This document shows, in pieces, positions 8,658 through 16,914 of a stretch of DNA of 64,000 nt. Positions within the stretch are counted from its first letter, which is position 1. The number at the start of each line of letters is the position of its first letter. The notes under the pieces were generated by a model. That model did not search any database. It saw only the letters and a list, made by a program, of their open reading frames with translations, and was not told where the DNA came from. This DNA is from Parasaccharibacter apium (GTDB lineage Bacteria; Pseudomonadota; Alphaproteobacteria; Acetobacterales; Acetobacteraceae), in assembly GCF_002592045.1 (NCBI RefSeq), contig NZ_MEJG01000001.1:310001-374000 (forward strand). The letters run 5' to 3'. Position numbers and translations under genes: made by a program.

Positions 8658-10187
8658 TCAAAAATGCTTATAAAAATACAGCTCTACCACACCGGAGGCC
8701 CCATGCACCCCCGGCATCGTTTGCCCAGCAGGCACACCAGCACGCACCAACGCCCGCCCTGCCGGGCCAGAAAAAGCCGCCCCCGCAGCAATCGCACCTG
8801 ATGTATTAGCATCCAACGCATATTCAGCAGAGATATTCACCTCATCAGACATACGCCGTTTTGTCCCCGCTGGCAGCCCCGCCCCGGTAGGATAAAGATA
8901 AGCAAGGTCATAAAAATGCAGACCAAGCTTTAGCTCGTCATCCTTCTTCCATAAATGAACAGGCGGCACACCTGTAATATCAAATTGCTGAATCTCCATA
9001 TTAGATAAAGGCGAGAGATTATTACCTACAATCTCACCCGGCCAATAGCCGCCATAAGTATAGCGCGCGCCATCATATAAAAAGAAGGTATCGTAATTAT
9101 GCTTTGTCCGGCTATGTAAATCCCTGCCGCCACTAAAGCGTGTATAACGGTAAAATATATGAGGCCGCCAAGGTGCATTTGCAAATGTATAGCCGGGCTC
9201 TACATACACAGCATAAGCACTTACACCCTTATAGCCATTGCCTGCATGGCTATTCTGCTCCGAGACAAAATTGCCGTAAAATGTGATATTCTTTGTAAAA
9301 GGATGAGCCTTCATCGCAAAGGGCGTCCCGCCCCAGCTAAGAGCTACGACATTCATCCCCTGCCTATCTGCCCTGTTGGAGTAATCATAGGCCGCACCTT
9401 TATCCGCATGACGCACATAAAAATAGGTCAGCGTAATATAGGCGGCTCTATCACCATAAGTAGAGGCCCCATCACCCCCCGGCTTACTGCGGAATAACGT
9501 AACATCAAACCCAACAAACTTTGTTTCTGGCTTATCATTTCCATAAGTCTGGCGGTTATTACTATTATTCTCCAACATAAATACATCAGAGCGTAAAGAT
9601 TTCCCCTCATATTTAATAACCCCCGGGCCAGAAAAAGCAAAACGTGGCGCATACCACCACGCCCCTCTCTCACCGGAGCTATAGGCCCCCTTCCCCATCA
9701 AAAACCCATCATCAATTTGGAACTTCTGCCGCCCGCCCTCAATAATCAGCCGCTTTGTTTTCGTGAGAGGGATTTTGACACCGAGATTTGCATCCTCAAG
9801 ATTCACCTGCCGTGGTGTGCCAGAGGTTTGGCTCACACTCTCTGCATCACCATCACCAAGGGTGGTAGAGCCAATGGCTGAAACTAGCCCAAAAACTGAA
9901 AATCCCCACGGGGTCTTCCATGTGCCAGAAAGCATAGGCTGGCCATAAAGCTCCCCAAGGGTGACATTCTTCGTACGTGTGTAATACCCCCCTTTATGCG
10001 GCGCGTAAGAGCCTGTCGCAAAATTAGCATTGGGGAAATAAAACGCATCGCCACCAATATCTAATGCAGCATTGATGGTGATATCTTTACGGGAAAGCAG
10101 CGTGAGATCAGCATAAGCTTTGGGAAAAGGGATGATCGTGACCGCCATAAACGCTGCATAAAGCAGTTCCCGCGTTTTTACCGCCAT
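8658..10187 (-). CDS. Outer-membrane beta-barrel protein, alginate-export-like (paralogue 2)
   Basis: The same length (509 residues) and architecture as the neighbouring gene: a signal peptide ending near ...KAYA, beta-strand pattern throughout, C-terminal YFYKHF. Long blocks are identical between the two, for example around GGRQKFQIDDGFL, GAWWYAPRFAF and SEQNSHAGNGYKGVSAYA, while predicted loop segments differ (the KAHPFTKN region against KTWGIDKH). That is what duplication followed by loop divergence would give. Start ATG at 10187 has AAGGA seven bases upstream. Likely an outer-membrane channel; the substrate is unknown. Confidence 0.7.
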   Translation of the reverse strand: MAVKTRELLYAAFMAVTIIPFPKAYADLTLLSRKDITINAALDIGGDAFYFPNANFATGSYAPHKGGYYTRTKNVTLGELYGQPMLSGTWKTPWGFSVFGLVSAIGSTTLGDGDAESVSQTSGTPRQVNLEDANLGVKIPLTKTKRLIIEGGRQKFQIDDGFLMGKGAYSSGERGAWWYAPRFAFSGPGVIKYEGKSLRSDVFMLENNSNNRQTYGNDKPETKFVGFDVTLFRSKPGGDGASTYGDRAAYITLTYFYVRHADKGAAYDYSNRADRQGMNVVALSWGGTPFAMKAHPFTKNITFYGNFVSEQNSHAGNGYKGVSAYAVYVEPGYTFANAPWRPHIFYRYTRFSGGRDLHSRTKHNYDTFFLYDGARYTYGGYWPGEIVGNNLSPLSNMEIQQFDITGVPPVHLWKKDDELKLGLHFYDLAYLYPTGAGLPAGTKRRMSDEVNISAEYALDANTSGAIAAGAAFSGPAGRALVRAGVPAGQTMPGVHGASGVVELYFYKHF

Positions 10188-10362
10188 GACTATCCTTCTC
10201 TCGGTCTCCTTGGCGGCTCTATTACAGCATGTTCGTCCGACAATCCAGAGAATGTTACAGAAGCGAAAAAAGATCTCGCTCTATCCTCCTCTCACCCCAA
10301 AGCTCCCCTGCAAGGGGGCAACCATGCAGGCTGCCACCACATTGCATAAGCGGCATTACACC

Positions 10363-11403
10363 TTACCCCGGTACGCCATCACCACCGGTAATGCCCCAGA
10401 CTTGCCCCGTCACATAGCTGCTCTCTTGAGACGCCAACGTGACATAAACCGGGGCAATCTCCACCGGCTGACCGGGGCGGTGGTAAGGCGTCTCCTCCCC
10501 AAAATGTTGTACAACTGATTGCGGCTGTGCCCCACATACTTGGAGAGGCGTCCAAAATGGTCCCGGGGCCACAGCATTCACCCGGATGCCACGTGGGAGA
10601 AGCTGCCGGGCTAAGCTATGGGTCATATTGGCTATACCGGCCTTCGTCATCGCATAATCAACCAGAATAGGGTTAGGCTGATACGCATTGCGGGAGGTCG
10701 TATTAATAATCGCACTACCCTTTGGCATATGCGGGATGGCCGCTTTTACAAGCCAAAAGAGTGCGTAAAGATTCGTCTTGACTGTCCAGTCAAACTCCTC
10801 AGTCGTAAGCTCAAGAATATCCTCACAATAATGCTGCCGCCCTGCATTATTAACCAGAATATCCAACCCACCCAGCGCATCGACCGCTTTATGTATGATT
10901 GTCTGGCAGGTTGCTTCCTTACGAATATCACCCGGCAATAACACGGCTTTTCGCCCTGCTTGACGGATAAGAGCCTCAACCTCACGCGCATCACTTTCCT
11001 CTTGCGGCAAGTAGCTGATAGCAACATCGGCCCCCTCGCGCGCATAAGCAATCGCCACGGCCCGCCCAATGCCGGAATCCCCACCAGTGATCAACGCCTT
11101 ACGTCCCGCAAGCCGACCGGATCCTTGATAATGCGCCTCCCCACAATCAGGACGAGGGGTCATCGCACTTTGCAGGCCGGGCCAATTCTGCGGTTGTTGC
11201 GCAAAAGGGGGAGCGGGATAACGCGTCACAGGGTCCAATAAACCCCCTGCCTCGTGCGTCTGCATAACAGACGGCCCCGCCGCAGCTTGAGCAGATGAAA
11301 ATAAGGAAAGTGACCCCAAAGCAGCAACACCAGAGACAAAACTCCGCCTATCAACAGCCCGTTGATGCTCGGTTTGGCGGGCATCTTTTACAATGCGTGA
11401 CAT
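10363..11403 (-). CDS. Short-chain dehydrogenase/reductase with Tat signal peptide
   Basis: A 346-residue protein. Residues 19-22 (RRSF) followed by a hydrophobic stretch and an AxA site near residue 40 make a twin-arginine signal, with SD sequence AAGGAG directly before the ATG. Then comes a complete Rossmann short-chain dehydrogenase: TGGDSGIG at 106-113, NNAG at 185-188, catalytic Ser237, Tyr250 and Lys254. The fold matches the YghA/YhdF-type oxidoreductases (about 290 residues, normally cytosolic); the extra ~55 N-terminal residues are the export signal and a linker. A Tat route implies folding with bound NAD(P) before export, as known for glucose-fructose oxidoreductase. The substrate is probably a sugar, polyol or aldehyde, but nothing here fixes it. 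Confidence 0.8.
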   Translation of the reverse strand: MSRIVKDARQTEHQRAVDRRSFVSGVAALGSLSLFSSAQAAAGPSVMQTHEAGGLLDPVTRYPAPPFAQQPQNWPGLQSAMTPRPDCGEAHYQGSGRLAGRKALITGGDSGIGRAVAIAYAREGADVAISYLPQEESDAREVEALIRQAGRKAVLLPGDIRKEATCQTIIHKAVDALGGLDILVNNAGRQHYCEDILELTTEEFDWTVKTNLYALFWLVKAAIPHMPKGSAIINTTSRNAYQPNPILVDYAMTKAGIANMTHSLARQLLPRGIRVNAVAPGPFWTPLQVCGAQPQSVVQHFGEETPYHRPGQPVEIAPVYVTLASQESSYVTGQVWGITGGDGVPG

Positions 11404-11490
11404 AGAGGCTCCTTCCTCAACGAACGTTTCTAAAACATCCCCTACCCTCTTCTTTCCTCAAGAGGAGGTCAAGCAGCCCTTATCTCATCA

Positions 11491-12732
11491 TTATGGCCGT
11501 ATATGTCCCGCCCCATGCACCTCATAACGGTAACTCGTTAGTTGAAAAGGCCCAATCGGCCCGCGTGGTATGGCACGCTCTGCCACAATCGCCACCTCTC
11601 CCCCAAGGCCGAACTCCCCGCCATCGCTAAACTGGGTCGAGCTATTCCACATCACAATAGCACTCGGAATACGCGCCATAAAATAACGCGCTACGGCTTC
11701 ATCCTCTGTCAAAATCGCTTCAGTATGGTGGGAGGAAAAACGTGCAATATGCGCTAGGGCCTCGTCAATATTGGCCACAACAGCGATATTAAGCACTTTA
11801 TCCAACCATTCTGTCGCGAAGTCTTCCTCTATTGCCGCAGGCAAGGTTGGCAGAAGGGCACAGGCGGCCTCATTCGCGCGAAAGCTACAGCCCTCTGCGC
11901 TGAGGTCTGCTACAATCAACGGGAGGAGCTGCGGTGCAATGGCAGCATCTATTAAGAGCGTTTCTGTCGCTCCACATATGCCGGGGCTACGCAGCTTGGC
12001 ATTACGCAGCACACGCCTTGCCATCATAGGCTCTGCCGCGGCATGAATATAGCTGTGGCACAACCCCGCCGCATGCGCCAAAACTGGCACACGTGATTCC
12101 CGCTTGATACGCTCTGTCAAAGCGCGATCGCCACGGGGGATGATGAAATCAACCAACCCAACAGCCTGCAATAAGGCCGCACGCTGTGCCGCATCCCCAT
12201 GTGGAATGAGAAGAACGGCATCTTCTGGCAAGCCCGCCTGTCGCAAGCCACGCTGAATCACTTCATGAAGGGCCTGCATACTATGGGCACTCTCCGCCCC
12301 ACCGCAAAGCAGTATCGCATTGCCTGACCAAAGACTTTGTAATGCCGCATCCCAGCCTATCACCAAGCGATGCTCGAAGATTAAGCCTAACACCCCCAAC
12401 GCTATGGCAACACGGCGGATTTTTAAGCCATTGGGCCGTTCCCATTCCCCTAGAACCTGCCCAACAGGGGCCTCCATCTCCGCAAGAGCCTCGGCCTTAC
12501 GGGCCATTCCTTCCAAACGCTCATCTGTTAATGTTAATCGCGCTTGTAAAGAAGGACTAAGAGCAGGCCCGCCTATATCATGCTGGTTCGCTGCCAGCAC
12601 AGCCGCCTTATCCGCCCGCAATGCAGCAGCTATATGGTACAGGGCGTCTTGACGCTGTTTTGTCGGGCTTAGAGCCACACTCTGGGCCGCTATACGCGCA
12701 CGCTGTGCGAGATGTTGCACCGTCATCGGCAT
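11491..12732 (-). CDS. proA: Glutamate-5-semialdehyde dehydrogenase (gamma-glutamyl phosphate reductase), divergent
   Basis: A 413-residue aldehyde-dehydrogenase-fold protein, the usual ProA length, which reduces gamma-glutamyl phosphate to glutamate semialdehyde in proline synthesis. The catalytic cysteine is Cys253 in GICGATE, and the C-terminal FSDGGEFGLGGEVAI block is typical. Several normally conserved motifs are changed: ESRPN is EHRLV (120-124), the KSGNAVILRGG block is WSGNAILLCGG, and IKHLDGNCH is LAHAAGLCH. No proB is in the window. A second ATG two codons in is equally possible. It may be the working ProA of a lineage that has drifted, or a paralogue with another substrate. The next gene follows after 25 bases. 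Confidence 0.75.
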   Translation of the reverse strand: MPMTVQHLAQRARIAAQSVALSPTKQRQDALYHIAAALRADKAAVLAANQHDIGGPALSPSLQARLTLTDERLEGMARKAEALAEMEAPVGQVLGEWERPNGLKIRRVAIALGVLGLIFEHRLVIGWDAALQSLWSGNAILLCGGAESAHSMQALHEVIQRGLRQAGLPEDAVLLIPHGDAAQRAALLQAVGLVDFIIPRGDRALTERIKRESRVPVLAHAAGLCHSYIHAAAEPMMARRVLRNAKLRSPGICGATETLLIDAAIAPQLLPLIVADLSAEGCSFRANEAACALLPTLPAAIEEDFATEWLDKVLNIAVVANIDEALAHIARFSSHHTEAILTEDEAVARYFMARIPSAIVMWNSSTQFSDGGEFGLGGEVAIVAERAIPRGPIGPFQLTSYRYEVHGAGHIRP

Positions 12733-12757
12733 GACCTATCTCCCTCCCTACCCTACA

Positions 12758-13408
12758 TTAGGGGGCCAAGGCTCCTTGGGCGGCCCAACTCTCAATCTCC
12801 CTCATCCCAAGCTGAATATCCGCTAAGGAAAAGCTGTAGGACCACGCCTCTCCACGCTTTGTTTGCGCGCTTAAATACCCCGTTTGCCCCGTTGCTAGGG
12901 CCTGAAGCTGCTCAGCCGTCAAAGCCTGCTGCACCATGCAGCCCGTACCATCGCATGATTGTATCGTCAGCAGGATAGTCGTCCCTTGGTCAATACGGAG
13001 AGACGGCGCAGCGTGCATCCCAAATGGCAAGCGCGTGGGTAAGTTAAAGCTTATCTCCCATGGCTGTTGTGCCAAAGGGGCTGTCTTCATATTCGGTGTG
13101 GTGTGTGTAAAGAGGAGAAAACCGCTATCAATCGTTGTGCCGCTCATATGCTCAAGCTGAATAATGCAAAATTGCGTCACTTGTGGGCTGCCTTTGGCAG
13201 GATACGCACAACCATAACGCCACGGCCCTGCAAAAGCGGACCGCGCAGCAACGCCCGGATGCTCTGCGGCCATAATCTCCGGCATGCCCCCACCTTTTTG
13301 CGTGACAGACGCAACAAGAGCCGCCTCATCCGCCCATGCTGGCAGCGGCATAAAAGATACGAGTAATGCAGCAAGCACACCCCCAAACATATAACCATCA
13401 TGCCGCAT
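12758..13408 (-). CDS. Invasion-associated locus B (IalB)-like periplasmic protein
   Basis: A 216-residue secreted protein with an N-terminal signal peptide ending ...PAWA, then a domain resembling the IalB family (GPWRYGC start, CIIQLE, and a cysteine pair in SCDGTGCM). The family is widespread in Alphaproteobacteria and of unclear biochemical role outside Bartonella, where it affects host-cell entry; here it probably has a general envelope function. An upstream ATG at 13435 exists, but GAAGG sits eight bases before the ATG at 13408, so I chose that start. It lies 25 bases upstream of proA on the same strand and may be cotranscribed with it. Confidence 0.7.
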   Translation of the reverse strand: MRHDGYMFGGVLAALLVSFMPLPAWADEAALVASVTQKGGGMPEIMAAEHPGVAARSAFAGPWRYGCAYPAKGSPQVTQFCIIQLEHMSGTTIDSGFLLFTHTTPNMKTAPLAQQPWEISFNLPTRLPFGMHAAPSLRIDQGTTILLTIQSCDGTGCMVQQALTAEQLQALATGQTGYLSAQTKRGEAWSYSFSLADIQLGMREIESWAAQGALAP

Positions 13409-13554
13409 TTTCATTCCTTCCCACACCGCTCTCATGCCCCCCCTTATGGCCCTGCTACTTTTTGAGCCTCACAGGACTGACATTCCGGCTGCATCAACCG
13501 AAAGTTCATCATGCTCAAATTCAGGTCGTGCCGTAACACACATCCCACCCTTAC

Positions 13555-13595
13555 AAAAATACCCAGCCCTGTAAGTAAGGCTGGGTATGTTTTAT
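13555..13595. terminator. Bidirectional intrinsic terminator
   Basis: A 10-bp perfect stem ATACCCAGCC (13559-13568) with GGCTGGGTAT (13579-13588), flanked by an A run on the left and GTTTTA on the right. It lies downstream of the minus-strand hdeD-like gene. Confidence 0.8.
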
Positions 13596-13621
13596 TTATG
13601 CCGTTACATCATCACAGCATC

Positions 13622-14161
13622 TTAGAGCAAATGTTTGAGCAACACGCTCCGATAAATCAACGAAAAGCCCCAGAAGATCAAACTGATAGCCACATAAAAA
13701 CCCAAAGCAGCCTGTGCGGTAACAGGGTTTACGCACATTAAGATCACACCAAGGACGATATTTACAAACGCATCAATCGCCATAAAGCCACGGCCATAAG
13801 GGGAGGCCCCCATACCTGCCAGCTCCATCACACCACGGACGATGAACCAGGCAGCGATCCAAATCGTCAAGCCAATGGCCGCACCAATCGGATTAAAGAA
13901 AATTAGCCCTGCCAAAATAATAAAAAGTATCCCCAAAAAACCATCGAGCATCTTCCGCTCCATAGCATTGCGGCGAAATACGTCTATCAACGTACAAATC
14001 CCTGCCACGAACAATAAAGCAGCGATCAACGCTGTGAGGGAGATGAAGGTCAATACCGGCGTTATGGCCATTACAAGGCCTGCAATGACAATCAATATCC
14101 CCATAATCAAGCCGGAATTACCTTCCTGCTGTAGTAACGAGCCTTCTTTCTTTTCCACCAT
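13622..14161 (-). CDS. HdeD-family acid-resistance membrane protein (DUF308)
   Basis: A 179-residue integral membrane protein with about six spans and the internal repeat pattern of HdeD/DUF308 proteins (GILFIILAGLIFFNPIGA). HdeD is linked to acid resistance at high cell density in E. coli, which suits an acid-producing bacterium, though function here is by family only. A longer frame begins at 14302, but the ATG at 14161 has a near-perfect Shine-Dalgarno AAGGAGGT five bases upstream, so the shorter form is right. It is a single-gene unit that ends in a hairpin terminator. Confidence 0.8.
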   Translation of the reverse strand: MVEKKEGSLLQQEGNSGLIMGILIVIAGLVMAITPVLTFISLTALIAALLFVAGICTLIDVFRRNAMERKMLDGFLGILFIILAGLIFFNPIGAAIGLTIWIAAWFIVRGVMELAGMGASPYGRGFMAIDAFVNIVLGVILMCVNPVTAQAALGFYVAISLIFWGFSLIYRSVLLKHLL

Positions 14162-14317
14162 GGACGACCTCCTTCTACAATCACTCTTTCTGCATGGCGC
14201 ATCCTTGGGCATCTGGCAAGTATGGGAAGCCATGCATGATAGGCGGGGCATTCTCTCTTGGCGTCCCTTATAATCCTCTTGTAGCGTTACATCCCTAACC
14301 ACTCAGAGGGAGGCCCC

Positions 14318-15037
14318 ATGACCCATGCAAGACTCGTGCTTATGCGCCACGGGCAGAGCCTTGGCAATCATGCTAATCTCTTCACCGGATGGTATGATTT
14401 AGACCTCTCCCCCGCAGGTCATGAAGAAGCCAAAGCCGCAGGCCGCCTAATGCGTGCGCATGGCTTCCAGTTCCATGCGGCTCATTGCTCTATGCTCAAA
14501 CGCACCATCCATACTTTATGGCATTGCTTGGATGAACTGAACCAAACATGGCTCCCTGAACATAAAAGCTGGCGACTGAATGAACGCCATTACGGTGCCC
14601 TACAAGGGCTGGAGAAAAACGACATCATCGCCCGCTATGGCGCAGAGCAGGTCCAGCAATGGCGGCGCGGTTTTACCATTACCCCACCGGAAGTTGAAGA
14701 AAACAACCCCCATTATCCCGGCCATGACCCACGCTATAGCAGCCTCCCCCACGCTGACCTCCCCAAAGGAGAGAGCCTCGCTACGACAATAAAGCGCGTC
14801 CTTCCTTATTGGCAAAACACACTCCGCCCCAGCCTACAGGCCGGGCAATCCTTACTTGTCATCACCCATGGAACAGTTATGCGCGCGCTCATCAGTCAAC
14901 TAAACGGCCTCAGCCCGGCCGAAACCTGCACGTTAGAACTCCCCACCGGCACCCCGCTCATCTATGAGTTTGAGGCTGATGGTAAAATAGAACGCGCTTA
15001 TTACTTATCGGGAGCTCGCAGCGGCGGACAAATATAA
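14318..15037 (+). CDS. gpmA: 2,3-bisphosphoglycerate-dependent phosphoglycerate mutase
   Basis: A 239-residue protein. It interconverts 3- and 2-phosphoglycerate in the lower part of glycolysis. The phosphohistidine motif RHG is at residues 10-12, LNERHYG is present, and the second catalytic histidine lies in VITHGTVMR; length and motifs match the cofactor-dependent enzymes. GAGGGAGG stands upstream of the ATG. Its 3' end overlaps the converging small membrane-protein gene by 37 bases. No other glycolytic gene adjoins it. Confidence 0.92.
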   Translation: MTHARLVLMRHGQSLGNHANLFTGWYDLDLSPAGHEEAKAAGRLMRAHGFQFHAAHCSMLKRTIHTLWHCLDELNQTWLPEHKSWRLNERHYGALQGLEKNDIIARYGAEQVQQWRRGFTITPPEVEENNPHYPGHDPRYSSLPHADLPKGESLATTIKRVLPYWQNTLRPSLQAGQSLLVITHGTVMRALISQLNGLSPAETCTLELPTGTPLIYEFEADGKIERAYYLSGARSGGQI

Positions 15038-15489
15038 CCATCATAGGGCGTCTTTAACGTCATAATCACTGATTGAGTACTATGACCTATAAACTCAGCC
15101 ATATCTCTTATCGCCCACATATAAAATGCTACAGACACCACTAATGATAAATATAAAATACCAGCCAAACAACAATTCACTGTCCCTTGGCGGAAATTCT
15201 CTTTTTCCCCTATACCAATTATAAATGATATAATCGCAAGGCTAACCCCAAATACGAGACATCCCCCTATACGCGCATAATAATCATGCGCCATAGAAGC
15301 TAAACGACATGACAAAGCATTATCTTTATCAACTACCAGCACATTATATGTTGGATATACTCCCAAACACACGACTAAAAATGCTCCACCAAAGGTCATC
15401 GCAACCCGTGCGCCACCCATAGCCCGCTGATAGGATTGCAATGTTTTGAAACCTATCCAAAAGCGTTCCCACCTCTCATTGCCACTCAT
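15001..15489 (-). CDS. Hypothetical small membrane protein
   Basis: A 162-residue protein with no family I recognise. It has about three hydrophobic segments (roughly residues 27-50, 73-95, 107-128) and short charged ends. Codon use is richer in A/T than in its neighbours. Start ATG at 15489 follows GAGGA. It overlaps the end of gpmA by 37 bases on the opposite strand, so both stop codons lie inside the other gene. Function unknown. Confidence 0.6.
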   Translation of the reverse strand: MSGNERWERFWIGFKTLQSYQRAMGGARVAMTFGGAFLVVCLGVYPTYNVLVVDKDNALSCRLASMAHDYYARIGGCLVFGVSLAIISFIIGIGEKENFRQGTVNCCLAGILYLSLVVSVAFYMWAIRDMAEFIGHSTQSVIMTLKTPYDGYICPPLRAPDK

Positions 15490-15606
15490 CTCATCCTCAC
15501 CTGCATCTCATCCCCATTCATCCACAATGTCATCCCCACATCATCCACCATTTCATCCGCCAAAATTGTGAGTAACTCCGTTGGGGGTATGGGAGAGAAG
15601 TGGGCA

Positions 15607-16830
15607 TTAACAATACCCTGCCCCTTGGGTTGCCGTAACGAGGCTAAAGAGGGCCGTGCCACAGCACATATATAAGATATTCCGTTTCGGCCCACCAAAA
15701 GTGAGGTTGGAGCAGCCAATGGGTAGGCGAATACGGCCTATCATCTTTCCCTCTGGGCTATAAATCAGCACGCCGCACAGCCCTAACGGCCCCCATGCCC
15801 CGCACCAAAGATTACCCTCCACATCGGCACGGAGACCATCAGGGCGCATCGGATGGCCTGCTACGGTGAAATCCGTAAAAATCCGTCCATTTACCGGGCG
15901 GCCCTGCTTTATATCGAACACATGGATGCTGTGGTCTGGCAAGGGCGGTTGCGCGCCCAAAGCAACACCGGATGAAACCACATAAAGCTTTGTGCCATCA
16001 GGTGAGAAGCAAAGCCCATTAGGGCCAGCAACATCCTTTTGGGATAGTACAGCCTCTATCTTGCCTGTCTGCCCATCAATGCGGAATGTATGGTCCTCCT
16101 GCCGCTGCAACCCGCCATATTGGCTTGTCAGCTCAGCATCCAAATAAGGATTCAGATGCCGATGAGGGTTTGCTGGCCCCTCCGCATCAGCGTGGCCTTC
16201 TACCACACCGTCCCCATAGCCGGGGTCGGTAAACCAGATGCTCCCATCAGGGGCTACGACAACATCATTAGGAGAGTTAAGCGGCTTACCGCGATACCGG
16301 TCGGCCAAGACGCTTGCTCTGCCATCATGCTCCCAACGGATAACACGGCGCATCCCATGCTCGCAGGTAATTAACCGGCCTTCTTCATCAAACGTATTGC
16401 CATTAGCATTATAGCTCTCCCGGCGATACACGCTGATATGCCCTTGCGGCCCATCCTCCGGGTCATAACGATATTGCCGGCTTGCAAGCGTATCACTGAG
16501 TAAGAGGAACCGCCCGACCGTACACCATGCTGGCCCCTCCAACCAACCAGCCCCTTGCCATACACGCTGTAAAGGGGCATTGCCGTAATTCACCTGCCCG
16601 AAGGCGGGGTCCAAAACTAATATATCAGGGTCAGGCAGATTAACCGGTGGGGCTTCTGCCCCCCACGGGCGCGGGGGCATGCTCGTCACACTCAGCCCAG
16701 AGGCAATCGGCCCGATGGCCCACCCTGCGAGGGGGGTGGCCGCTAAACCCACAAGGCCACTCAACATGCCACGACGGGTTAAGCACATATGCCGCGCCCT
16801 CCTTTGTGACACCTCTGCTTTGATGCTCAT
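15607..16830 (-). CDS. Gluconolactonase (SMP-30/LRE family), Tat-exported
   Basis: A 407-residue protein. Residues 16-40 hold a twin-arginine signal (LTRRGML, then a hydrophobic core ending GWA). The body is an SMP-30/gluconolactonase-like six-bladed propeller: EGPAW near residue 100, NSPNDVVVAPDGSIWFTDPGYG in the middle with the metal-binding Asn/Asp, PNGLCFSPDG, and a C-terminal SNLTFGG. Periplasmic gluconolactonase hydrolyses glucono-1,5-lactone made by membrane-bound, PQQ-dependent glucose dehydrogenase, giving gluconate, which fits the gluconokinase and pentose-phosphate operon at 28.6-37.5 kb. No glucose dehydrogenase is in the window. GGAGGG precedes the ATG. Confidence 0.82.
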   Translation of the reverse strand: MSIKAEVSQRRARHMCLTRRGMLSGLVGLAATPLAGWAIGPIASGLSVTSMPPRPWGAEAPPVNLPDPDILVLDPAFGQVNYGNAPLQRVWQGAGWLEGPAWCTVGRFLLLSDTLASRQYRYDPEDGPQGHISVYRRESYNANGNTFDEEGRLITCEHGMRRVIRWEHDGRASVLADRYRGKPLNSPNDVVVAPDGSIWFTDPGYGDGVVEGHADAEGPANPHRHLNPYLDAELTSQYGGLQRQEDHTFRIDGQTGKIEAVLSQKDVAGPNGLCFSPDGTKLYVVSSGVALGAQPPLPDHSIHVFDIKQGRPVNGRIFTDFTVAGHPMRPDGLRADVEGNLWCGAWGPLGLCGVLIYSPEGKMIGRIRLPIGCSNLTFGGPKRNILYMCCGTALFSLVTATQGAGYC

Positions 16831-16914
16831 GCCCTGCCCTCCTCATCTAAAACATTCACCACCCTACCGCGGAAGGCTCCGGCTTATAAACTGATGAAGA
16901 TGCAGGGCTGCTTC

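Noticed and set aside
15486-15719. A 77-codon minus-strand frame across the end of the gluconolactonase gene
   Set aside because: It overlaps the gluconolactonase in another frame, whose own C-terminus fits the family, so there is neither a separate gene nor a frameshift.
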